A DNA stretch of 10,151 bases, from assembly GCA_030430515.1 (NCBI GenBank), contig JAUIKX010000116.1, forward strand, positions 1 through 10,151, given 5' to 3'. The notes below the pieces were generated by a model. The model did no database searches, was not told where the DNA came from, and saw only the letters and a program-made list of their open reading frames with translations. Positions 1 through 5,471 of this stretch are shown here, in pieces. A program made the translations under genes and the position numbers. Origin of the DNA: Gammaproteobacteria bacterium. GTDB taxonomy: Bacteria; Pseudomonadota; Gammaproteobacteria; Pseudomonadales; Azotimanducaceae. How positions within the stretch are numbered: position 1 is the stretch's first letter; every line of letters starts with the position of its first letter.

Positions 1-139
1 TGGAGTCGAATTCCTTGAAGGTTTCGAACAGCGTCTTGGCGGTCGCACTATCGACGGCGTTGCGCCGGTCAGGCCGGTTGATCGTGAGGATCAGAACCGG
101 CCCCTCAGTTGTGGTGAGAACGGACGGGGCTTCGCTCAT
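1..139 (-). CDS. Enoyl-CoA hydratase/isomerase (crotonase) family protein, N-terminal 46 codons only
   Basis: The reading frame starts with ATG at 139 on the minus strand and leaves the window at base 1. The visible part reads MSEAPSVLTT, then a beta-strand pair (GPVLILTINRP) followed by DRRNAVDSATAKTL. The NRPxxRNAV pattern about 20 residues from the start is the typical N-terminal signature of crotonase-fold enzymes, where it precedes the first acyl-CoA-binding helix. Family members hydrate, isomerise or cleave acyl-CoA thioesters in the cytoplasm. The oxyanion-hole glycines and catalytic acids lie outside the window, so the reaction cannot be told. No convincing Shine-Dalgarno precedes the ATG. 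The gene lies 53 bases downstream of the small membrane-protein gene on the same strand, with a hairpin between them, so it may be transcribed separately. Family call is good; specificity unknown. Confidence 0.82.
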   Translation of the reverse strand, partial: MSEAPSVLTTTEGPVLILTINRPDRRNAVDSATAKTLFETFKEFDS

Positions 140-160
140 AGCGCCATGGTCGGACTTCGG

Positions 161-190
161 CGACTGCTGCGCAAGGGCGAAGCGCAGTCG
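161..190 (-). other. Intergenic hairpin between small membrane protein and crotonase genes
   Basis: CGACTGC at 161-167 is the exact reverse complement of GCAGTCG at 184-190. With one bulged base two more pairs can form, leaving a loop of about 12 bases. An alternative stem is CTGCGC (167-172) with GCGCAG (182-187). It lies wholly in the 53-base gap between the stop at 193 and the start at 139. No T-run follows on the minus strand, so it is not a classical intrinsic terminator. It could be an attenuating or mRNA-stabilising stem, or chance in GC-rich DNA. Confidence 0.35.
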
Positions 191-192
191 TT

Positions 193-369
193 TCAGCCTA
201 TCCAGCCGCGCTTTTGTCCCGTCACGGAAAGCCAAAGCATCGCCGCGCCGAGAATGACGATGAAGGCGAGCAGGGCATAGCGCCGCCAGTCGGTTTGCCT
301 TCCGGGTTCGTTGGACAGGTGGCTGAGCGGTGGCCGCTGCGGTTGGATGATGGTCTGGGGTTCGTTCAT
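193..369 (-). CDS. Small single-pass membrane protein, 58 aa, unknown function
   Basis: A short frame runs from ATG at 369 to TGA at 193-195 and encodes 58 residues. Residues 1-30 are polar and proline/glutamine-rich, ending in a basic stretch (TDWRR). Residues 31-49 are a clear transmembrane helix (YALLAFIVILGAAMLWLSV). A short basic tail (GQKRGWIG) follows. The start lies 17 bases after the stop of the upstream lipoprotein gene, which suggests co-transcription as the last member of the envelope cluster. No clear Shine-Dalgarno is visible. The amphipathic layout and gene spacing support a real gene. I do not recognise the family. It might anchor or assist the neighbouring lipoproteins, but that is inference. 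Confidence 0.6.
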   Translation of the reverse strand: MNEPQTIIQPQRPPLSHLSNEPGRQTDWRRYALLAFIVILGAAMLWLSVTGQKRGWIG

Positions 370-386
370 ACGGTGAGCTGCAGCTG

Positions 387-1622
387 CTAGCCGTTATCCC
401 GAAGCGATGTGCCGGCAGCGGCTTCTTCGCCTTCGTCCTGCTCCGGTACCGGCAGGCCGAGGTCTTCAAAGTAGGCCCTTCGCAGTATCCGTCGAAGTTC
501 CTGGTACTGCTCCTCTACGCTGCCCTGGAGGCGGTACGTCTGATTCTCGAGGTCCATCGTGTAAGGGATCAGTTCTGCCTCGGCTGCGGTGCCGACTTCG
601 CGAAGCACCTCGGCATGCATTGCGGCTTCATTTCGCTTGGCCACTGCGGTTTTGATCAATGTAACACCGCCGGCGATACCGCCGAGCGCGCTGTAGTCCA
701 CGTACGGATTGTCGCTTTCGTAGATGGCCCCGACACTGCCGACGATCGCCAGGGTGCCGCCGATCATTCGTGAGCGGGCCTGTTCCTTGAGTTGTCGGTT
801 GGCAATGGCTTCGTCGAAGGTAGCCGAGCGCCAGTTCTGGTAAGACGCATACATGCTGCGATGAAATTCCGAGTAGTACTCGTCGAGCGTGTCGATGAAC
901 AGGTATTCCCGTTCGCGAACACGCCGCACCCGGTCCAGCATGGGGTCGTTTTCAGCTGGAAGGCGTAAGAGCTCGAAGTAGCCATCATCGTTTTCTTCGA
1001 TGTGGCTACCGAACGCATCCGGCACGAATCCCCGGGCGAATTTCATTTCTGCCGTGCTGCGGATACGACGGATATCTTCTTCGTTCATGGCCTGCATGTG
1101 TTTCAACATGTCATCGGACAGCTCCCGATACACGGCCTGAAAAGCATCCACGTCGGCTGGCATGGTGTCGTCATACGCGTACTTGCTCGCGAGCGTGTGG
1201 TACTTACGCGTGAACCAGTGTCTTCCTGTGGCGTCGTGGACACCCATCTGGAGCGTCAGACGCTCCCCGTTGGATTCCAGGATTTTGCCGGTCACGATGA
1301 TGTCTACAGCGTCAGTGGGCCGCGGGACCACACGCACCGCGCCCCAGTTGCCGGTGCTCTGCAGCAGGTTCTTTGCCACGTACGGCATGTAATTTGCCTC
1401 AGCGCGCCGGACTTCGGGCTGAATCATGTTCTCAACTCGCTCGTCGTAATCTTCGGGTACATTCGCGTCAAAGATGCTCACTCCCACATCCAGAAGCAGG
1501 TCTTCGGCTACCGGGGTCTCGCTCATGGTCGGTGGGGTCAGATCCACCTTGCGTACTTCCTGCGTAACGCAGGCAGACAGGAGCAGGCAGGTGGCTATGC
1601 AAATGAAAGGACGAAATCGCAT
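387..1622 (-). CDS. Predicted lipoprotein, 411 aa, unknown function
   Basis: From ATG at 1622 the protein begins MRFRPFICIATCLLLSAC, a compact lipoprotein signal with lipobox LSAC and modified Cys18, so it should be lipid-anchored in the inner or outer membrane. Residues 35-140 look like a mixed alpha/beta periplasmic domain (for example DLLLDVGVSIFDANVP and VDIIVTGKILESNGERLTL). Residues 155-285 are charged and probably helical. Two glycine-rich hydrophobic segments lie at about 286-300 (MIGGTLAIVGSVGAI) and 311-324 (SALGGIAGGVTLIK), resembling glycine-zipper hairpins that can insert in membranes. The C-terminus is helical, then acidic. The start shares one base with the upstream stop (TGATG) and has no Shine-Dalgarno, which fits translational coupling. 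A GTG at 1655 with AAGGA six bases upstream would add 11 residues. I recognise no named family. Confidence 0.85.
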   Translation of the reverse strand: MRFRPFICIATCLLLSACVTQEVRKVDLTPPTMSETPVAEDLLLDVGVSIFDANVPEDYDERVENMIQPEVRRAEANYMPYVAKNLLQSTGNWGAVRVVPRPTDAVDIIVTGKILESNGERLTLQMGVHDATGRHWFTRKYHTLASKYAYDDTMPADVDAFQAVYRELSDDMLKHMQAMNEEDIRRIRSTAEMKFARGFVPDAFGSHIEENDDGYFELLRLPAENDPMLDRVRRVREREYLFIDTLDEYYSEFHRSMYASYQNWRSATFDEAIANRQLKEQARSRMIGGTLAIVGSVGAIYESDNPYVDYSALGGIAGGVTLIKTAVAKRNEAAMHAEVLREVGTAAEAELIPYTMDLENQTYRLQGSVEEQYQELRRILRRAYFEDLGLPVPEQDEGEEAAAGTSLRDNG

Positions 1623-2614
1623 CACTTGTTTTTGTACCGTCGGTACTCTTCCCACAGTTTTTCCTTGAGATCCGGGTCGGTTTCCGCCATGGCGGCTTCC
1701 CGCAACTGGCGGGCGATGATGTCGTCGTCCCGCGCGTCGGGCAGGTCGTCCGGCATGGCGCCCGCGCGGCCCGAGGGCATGGGGGGAGCGCTGGGCGGCG
1801 GCGCGTCCGGCAGTGGGCTCGAGGCTGCATCCGCAGCGCTGCCTCCTGCCTGCCCCCCAGAAGTATCACTGCTGCCGGAGCCGACCCCTTCGCCCGGCAA
1901 TGTCGTCGGATTGCCGGCAGCCGCGGCGCGATCCTTGATGGCGCTTCTTTCGCTGAGAATGTCGCCGTCCAGGTCGCCCAGCGCTTTGTCGAGGTCCTCA
2001 TCGGTTTTCGAGCCTGAAGCGCCGCCGCCTTCACCGTCCTGATCGCTGCCACCTCCGTTGTCGGGGGGAGGCGGGATATCGGCTACTTCGGGGATCTCAT
2101 TGCTGGTCGACCAGCCGCCATCACCGCTGGGGGTCGAGGCTTCGCGCCCCCAGCCTTCGTCGTCGCTCTGCTCGTTGCCTTCGCCTTCACCGCCTCCCGG
2201 AATGCCGCTTCCGGAACCTCCAGGCATCCCCGGAGCGCCACCTTCCATGACGGATTTCGATGGCAGCCCCGACCCGCTGCTGCCGCTCCCGGATGTGCTG
2301 CTGCCGGGCGGGGACGCACCCGGTTGCCCCGGTTGCGTAGAGGGCGAACTGGACGGGGCGCCCGGAGTGCTCGGGGCACCCGGCATGCCGGCAGGCGAAG
2401 GTAAGCCGGTCGGGGAGGGTAGCCCCGAGGGAGAGGGTAAACCGCCGGAGCTGCCGGATGTGGGGGAGCTCGGGCTGCTCGAAGGGTTGGGAAATGAACT
2501 GATTGGCGCGCATGCTGCCACGGTGAGCGCTAACGCACCAATCGCGAGCAAGCGGTGTACCGGGTTGCATTGCTGCCTAAATTGCTGCCTAAAATGCCTG
2601 GCCGCTGGTGACAC
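1622..2614 (-). CDS. Gly/Ser/Pro-rich low-complexity lipoprotein, 330 aa, unknown function
   Basis: I place the start at GTG 2614 because AGGGAG (2628-2623) sits eight bases before it. The frame is open further to ATGs at 2692 and 2704, but those overlap the upstream gene and would give a very long signal peptide. From GTG the protein has a basic n-region with a tandem FRQQ repeat, a hydrophobic stretch (RLLAIGALALTV), and lipobox VAAC with Cys35. Residues 40-120 are Pro/Ser/Gly repeats such as GLPSPSGLPSPTGLPSP. Residues 120-285 stay disordered and become acidic (DEDLDKALGDLDGDIL near 205-220). Only the last 45 residues look folded: DDDIIARQLREAAMAETDP and KLWEEYRRYKN, a charged helix. It may be a surface linker with a C-terminal binding helix. 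It overlaps the next gene by one base. Confidence 0.8.
   Translation of the reverse strand: MSPAARHFRQQFRQQCNPVHRLLAIGALALTVAACAPISSFPNPSSSPSSPTSGSSGGLPSPSGLPSPTGLPSPAGMPGAPSTPGAPSSSPSTQPGQPGASPPGSSTSGSGSSGSGLPSKSVMEGGAPGMPGGSGSGIPGGGEGEGNEQSDDEGWGREASTPSGDGGWSTSNEIPEVADIPPPPDNGGGSDQDGEGGGASGSKTDEDLDKALGDLDGDILSERSAIKDRAAAAGNPTTLPGEGVGSGSSDTSGGQAGGSAADAASSPLPDAPPPSAPPMPSGRAGAMPDDLPDARDDDIIARQLREAAMAETDPDLKEKLWEEYRRYKNK
2569..2592 (-). repeat. 12-bp perfect tandem duplication, two copies
   Basis: ATTGCTGCCTAA occurs at 2569-2580 and again directly at 2581-2592. On the coding (minus) strand it falls in frame inside the n-region of the low-complexity lipoprotein and doubles the tetrapeptide FRQQ. 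The length is a multiple of three, so the frame is kept. It looks like a recent slippage duplication. Confidence 0.85.
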
Positions 2615-2622
2615 GCGTTGAA

Positions 2623-2628
2623 CTCCCT
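2623..2628 (-). promoter_or_regulatory. Shine-Dalgarno AGGGAG deciding a GTG start
   Basis: AGGGAG on the minus strand lies eight bases before GTG at 2614. It favours this start over the upstream in-frame ATGs at 2692 and 2704. A CCCTC segment at 2653-2649, upstream in the mRNA, could pair with GAGGG (2629-2625) and mask the site. That pairing is only five base pairs and speculative. Confidence 0.6.
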
Positions 2629-2684
2629 CTTTCCGGTGGCTGCCGGTGGAGGGTAGATGCCCGAAGCTGAACAGATGCTGACCG

Positions 2685-4163
2685 TCAGACATCCTCTTCC
2701 TCATTCTGCTCCGCTCCGCTTTCCTGAGGTGTGGCGTTCTGATTCTCGTCTATCCCATCAGAGGCTTCCGCATCAGCAGCCTCTGTTCCGTCCACCGGTT
2801 CTTCAGTGGTCTCTGTATCATCGTCGTCTGCAGTGGCGTCGTCAGCATCGTCTGGGTGGTAGCGGTAGACGTGGGTGTATTCCTGTTCGGTCGCCTCAAC
2901 CAACTGGCTTTCCACCATGCGTGGCCGAAAGCGGGCGCTTCGCATGCTGCGGCGCACGCGGAACTCCATGCGATCGTCAGGCAGCGTCTCGACAGTCTGC
3001 AGATTGCGGACGGTGCCGTATTCGCTGACGGTGAACTGCAGGCTGACCGTGCCTTCGAGGGCGTCTTCCGGCAACTGACCTTTGCGCGGTTTCGGATCGG
3101 CAGGGGTGGGAAAGTACAGCAGCACAGGCTCGCCGAGCTGTTCTGCGGCATCCAGCTCCGAACCTTCATAGAGCGCCCAGGCGTGAGCATAGAGCGGTTC
3201 GGCCCGGCGCGGATAACCGAACAGCAGGTTCCAGTCGCCGAGGTCCAGATAGGCCTGGGCGACCTCCGCGGACGGCGTGGCCGGGTCGGCTTCCAGAATT
3301 CTGATGACCTGATTGAGCGCCCGTTCTCCGCGGGGGAACTGGTTGATCGAGGCGGCTGTCGGAACATCGCCCGAGTTGCGGTTGAAGTCGTTCGAATAGC
3401 CCGCGAAGGGCTCAGGCGACTCATTGCTGTGCACATAGAACGGCGGAAACTTCTGCAGCCGATAGGTTTGCGCCAGCGCCCGTAACGGCCTGATGGCGTC
3501 GGGATGCTCGCCGCGACCGTTCTGGCTGAGGATGCCGAGTGCAGAGCTGTAGAGCGAGCGGGCAGATAGAATGTTCATGTGGCGCATGTGCCACTCAGCG
3601 AGCCGGTAGGTTGGTTCGAGCAGCTCGAGCGATTCCTCGCCGAAACGTCGCTTCTGCACTTCGTAAGCGTATTCGTAACGGCCGTTGGCTTTGTGCAGAT
3701 CGCCGAGCGCGATCAATGCCTGGGCTTCCCTGTAGATGGCGTCGACCTGGCTGGGGCTGTGCAGACCATTGGTCACCCGATCGATGTGGATGGCGCGATC
3801 GTACTGATCGAGGGCCTCCTCATAACGCGCGCCCTTCATGTGCGCATCGCCCATGAGCAGCAGCGGCTCGATCAGTTCCGGATCGTAACGATGCCTCTCG
3901 CGCTCGAGCTTTCGGACGCGGGCTTTGAGCACAACGAGTGCCTGCTCGTGCTCGAATGCCTCTATGCGCCGGGCCAGTTGGTCGAGTGGGTTATCAACTG
4001 AGGCCGTCAGGTCTTCGCCGTTTACCTCCGAATCGGTCGCTCCATCCACTGGGGAGCCAACGGAGGCCTCAACCGGGGGTTGCTCGCCCTGCTCGTCGGC
4101 GGGTGCTGCATGCGCGGTGAAGATCGCGCTCAGGAGAAGCAGCGGTATCAGGCTGTACTGCAT
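2685..4163 (-). CDS. Secreted TPR protein with C-terminal TonB-C-like domain, 492 aa
   Basis: The ATG at 4163 opens a Sec signal peptide (MQYSLIPLLLLSAIFTAHA, probable cleavage after residue 19), so the product is periplasmic. Residues 20-60 are an acidic linker and 62-92 a charged, possibly coiled-coil helix. TPR-like helix pairs lie near 98-130 (LLLMGDAHMKGARYEEALDQY), 141-176, 182-214 and 301-334. Residues 370-435 resemble the TonB C-terminal domain: TVSLQFTVSEYGTVRNLQTV, then DRMEFRVRRSMRSARFRPRM. The last 55 residues are a strongly acidic D/E/T-rich tail. There is no N-terminal membrane anchor or long proline-rich spacer, so it is not a standard TonB. The TPRs suggest it docks partner proteins. 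It is the first gene of the minus-strand cluster, divergent from tusA. No good Shine-Dalgarno is seen. Domain calls are firm; function is unknown. Confidence 0.87.
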   Translation of the reverse strand: MQYSLIPLLLLSAIFTAHAAPADEQGEQPPVEASVGSPVDGATDSEVNGEDLTASVDNPLDQLARRIEAFEHEQALVVLKARVRKLERERHRYDPELIEPLLLMGDAHMKGARYEEALDQYDRAIHIDRVTNGLHSPSQVDAIYREAQALIALGDLHKANGRYEYAYEVQKRRFGEESLELLEPTYRLAEWHMRHMNILSARSLYSSALGILSQNGRGEHPDAIRPLRALAQTYRLQKFPPFYVHSNESPEPFAGYSNDFNRNSGDVPTAASINQFPRGERALNQVIRILEADPATPSAEVAQAYLDLGDWNLLFGYPRRAEPLYAHAWALYEGSELDAAEQLGEPVLLYFPTPADPKPRKGQLPEDALEGTVSLQFTVSEYGTVRNLQTVETLPDDRMEFRVRRSMRSARFRPRMVESQLVEATEQEYTHVYRYHPDDADDATADDDDTETTEEPVDGTEAADAEASDGIDENQNATPQESGAEQNEEEDV

Positions 4164-4297
4164 GGTTTAGGTGTTGTTTCCCGACGGTTGTAAGGTGTTG
4201 GACCGCACTTTTGATAATCGGTTCGAGTGTGGTTTTGACCGTCAGGCAAGTCAAGGTAGCATGCGCGACGCACAAACATCGCAGGCCGGGCAGATCG
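4164..4297. promoter_or_regulatory. Divergent intergenic region between envelope cluster and tusA operon
   Basis: These 134 bases separate two divergently read gene clusters and must hold promoters for both unless transcription enters from outside. The plus-strand promoter candidate is listed separately. For the minus strand, TTGACT (4254-4249) is a fair -35, but the best -10 at 17 bases (CACACT, 4231-4226) is weak. An AT-rich patch, TTTTGATAAT (4209-4218), is the easiest-melting part. No operator repeat stands out. Confidence 0.45.
4235..4262 (+). promoter_or_regulatory. Candidate sigma-70 promoter for the tusA operon
   Basis: TTGACC at 4235-4240 matches the -35 consensus at five of six bases. 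TAGCAT at 4257-4262 matches the -10 at four of six, with a 16-base spacer. Transcription would begin near 4268-4270 and give a leader of about 30 bases before the proposed TTG start of tusA at 4298. Prediction by eye only. Confidence 0.35.
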
Positions 4298-4308
4298 TTG
4301 AACGCTGA
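4261..4308 (+). other. 15-codon leader frame overlapping the tusA start
   Basis: ATG at 4261 preceded by AAGGT (4253-4257) opens MRDAQTSQAGQIVER and stops at TGA 4306-4308, after the proposed TTG start of tusA in a different frame. If translated it could couple to tusA. A single-base deletion near 4306 would instead join it to the conserved TusA frame at EDTLDAVG. Evidence of translation is lacking, and the candidate promoter would start the transcript downstream of this ATG. Confidence 0.25.
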
Positions 4309-4525
4309 AGATACTCTGGATGCTGTCGGGCTCCTATGCCCGGAACCTCTCATGCTTGCGCGTAACCGGCTGCGCAGCATGGCCAGCGGCCAGGTGCTGC
4401 ACATCCGGGCAACCGACCCTTCGACCGATCGGGATTTTGCCAACCTGTGCCGCTTCATGGGGCACGAGATGGTTTGCAAAAACACCGATGGCGAGGTCAT
4501 GGAATACTGGATTCGACGCGGCTGA
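4298..4525 (+). CDS. tusA: TusA-family sulfurtransferase
   Basis: With a TTG start at 4298 the protein is 75 residues, close to the usual size (E. coli TusA is 81). It carries the family signature DTLDAVGLLCPEPLML with the CPxP motif at 14-17. Cys14 is the residue that carries persulfide sulfur. The middle (ATDPSTDRDFANLCRFMGHEMV) and end (YWIRRG) also fit the family. TusA accepts sulfur from the cysteine desulfurase IscS and passes it to the TusBCD/E relay and MnmA for 2-thiouridine in tRNA wobble positions; relatives serve other sulfur pathways. It heads a six-gene operon and its stop overlaps the next start by one base (TGATG). The start is uncertain: the Shine-Dalgarno is poor, and an ATG in another frame at 4261 has AAGGT upstream. 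Confidence 0.85.
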   Translation: MNAEDTLDAVGLLCPEPLMLARNRLRSMASGQVLHIRATDPSTDRDFANLCRFMGHEMVCKNTDGEVMEYWIRRG

Positions 4526-4983
4526 TGCGGGTCGTCCACTACTTTGCCTACGGTTCGAACATGAACGCCGATCGGGTCCAGGAGCGTGGCTTGCCGGTTG
4601 TCGGTGCATCAGCAGCCTCGCTGCCCGGGCTCGAGCTTCGTTTCGATAAAATCTCCAGACAGCATCCACAGTGCGCGCACGCCAATATCGTCTACGCGCC
4701 TGGCTCGTTGGTTGAAGGGGTGCTTTACGAACTCGATGCACCCGAGGCAATACGGGTCATGGACCGTTTCGAGCATGCGCCGGTGAATTACGGACGGGAC
4801 GTCGTGGTCGTCGAATCCGGCGGGCGACGGATCGCGGCCTGGACCTATTTCGCCAATCACCATGCAAGGCGTGCAGGACTGCGGCCGCCGGCGGACTATC
4901 TGGCCCATCTTCTTGCCGGAAAACCCTTTCTCAGTGAGTCCTACCACAGCTGGCTGGCTGCCCACCCGGTCGCGGAGGTTTGA
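4525..4983 (+). CDS. Gamma-glutamylcyclotransferase-like (AIG2/GGCT fold) protein, 152 aa
   Basis: The start MRVVHYFAYGSNMN, with the YGSN loop at residues 9-12, is the hallmark of the gamma-glutamylcyclotransferase fold, where it binds the gamma-glutamyl group. The hydrophobic strand SLVEGVLYEL (61-70) and MDRFEHAPVNYGRDVVVVE (79-97) follow in family order. Glu83 is at the position of the usual catalytic general base, and Tyr89 and Arg91 match the conserved YxR. Such enzymes release 5-oxoproline from gamma-glutamyl peptides or amines in the cytoplasm; the exact substrate is unknown. I chose ATG 4525, which shares a base with the tusA stop, because the longer frame from 4447 runs backward into tusA and the YGSN motif normally lies close to the N-terminus. 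The next gene begins two bases after the stop. Confidence 0.85.
   Translation: MRVVHYFAYGSNMNADRVQERGLPVVGASAASLPGLELRFDKISRQHPQCAHANIVYAPGSLVEGVLYELDAPEAIRVMDRFEHAPVNYGRDVVVVESGGRRIAAWTYFANHHARRAGLRPPADYLAHLLAGKPFLSESYHSWLAAHPVAEV
4974..4978 (+). promoter_or_regulatory. Shine-Dalgarno GGAGG deciding the epmC GTG start
   Basis: GGAGG lies within the last codons of the upstream gene and seven bases before GTG at 4986. An in-frame TTG at 4980 would be only one base away, so GTG is the likely start. Confidence 0.75.
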
Positions 4984-4985
4984 CC

Positions 4986-5471
4986 GTGCCCCTCGACCGT
5001 TTGATTGCCCGCTGCTTCAACGAGACGTTTGCTTTGGCCCACCGCTGCGTGCTCGTGGGAGGGGCGCCTGAGCCGCTGTACATACCCTCACCAGGCGGTC
5101 CCCATCGGGCAGTGCTCCGCTATCGGCAGGACTTTGCCGCCAGCGCGCTGCACGAATCGGCGCATTGGTGCATTGCAGGCGCTGAGCGAAGACGCCAACT
5201 GGACTTTGGCTACTGGTACCGGCCGCCCCCGAGGAGCAGGGCCCAGCAGGATCGATTCATCGCCGTCGAAGCACCCGTGCAGGCCCTGGAACGGCGGTTT
5301 GCCGAGGCGTTGGGGCTCGAGTTCAAACCCAGCATCGATGATGTGGACGCCACCGACAGCAGCACCATCGAGCGTTTTAGAGAGGCGATAGAGACGGCTG
5401 CCAACAGCGGCTTTCCGCCACGCGGCGAGCAGTTCGTGGCGGCATTGGAAGGGTTGCAATGGAGCCGGTAG
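4986..5471 (+). CDS. epmC: Elongation factor P hydroxylase
   Basis: This 161-residue cytoplasmic protein matches the EpmC (YfcM) family. It has the metal-site stretch ALHESAHWCIAG (residues 54-65), with an HExxH-type His56-Glu57-His60 arrangement, followed by DFGYWYRP (73-80). Glu95 in VEAPVQALE is a candidate further ligand by position. EpmC hydroxylates the beta-lysylated lysine of elongation factor P, the last step of the modification begun by EpmA and EpmB. EF-P helps ribosomes pass polyproline stretches. It is slightly shorter than E. coli EpmC (about 180 residues), but the core is complete. GTG 4986 is chosen because of GGAGG seven bases before it. It starts two bases after the preceding stop and overlaps the next gene by 13 bases. 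epmA and epmB are not in the window. Confidence 0.88.
   Translation: MPLDRLIARCFNETFALAHRCVLVGGAPEPLYIPSPGGPHRAVLRYRQDFAASALHESAHWCIAGAERRRQLDFGYWYRPPPRSRAQQDRFIAVEAPVQALERRFAEALGLEFKPSIDDVDATDSSTIERFREAIETAANSGFPPRGEQFVAALEGLQWSR

Noticed and set aside
1002..2042. 346-codon plus-strand open frame opposite the two lipoprotein genes
   Set aside because: It lies antisense to two genes with signal peptides and good starts. Its translation is compositionally odd and shows no domain. GC-rich DNA commonly leaves such frames open.
1840..2480. Repetitive-looking stretch that might be a CRISPR or other DNA repeat array
   Set aside because: The repetition is short, irregular Gly/Ser/Pro codon repetition within a coding frame, with no constant repeat and spacer lengths.
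2058..2621. 187-codon plus-strand frame rich in Pro/Gly/Glu
   Set aside because: It is the reverse strand of the Gly/Ser/Pro-rich lipoprotein; complementing those codons yields another low-complexity frame. No start signal supports it.
2856..3485. 209-codon plus-strand frame opposite the TPR protein
   Set aside because: Antisense shadow of a gene with a clear signal peptide, TPR helices and TonB-C-like domain.
4198..4218. TTGGAC followed by GATAAT as a plus-strand promoter
   Set aside because: The spacing between the two hexamers is only nine bases, too short for sigma-70. The pair at 4235/4257 fits better.
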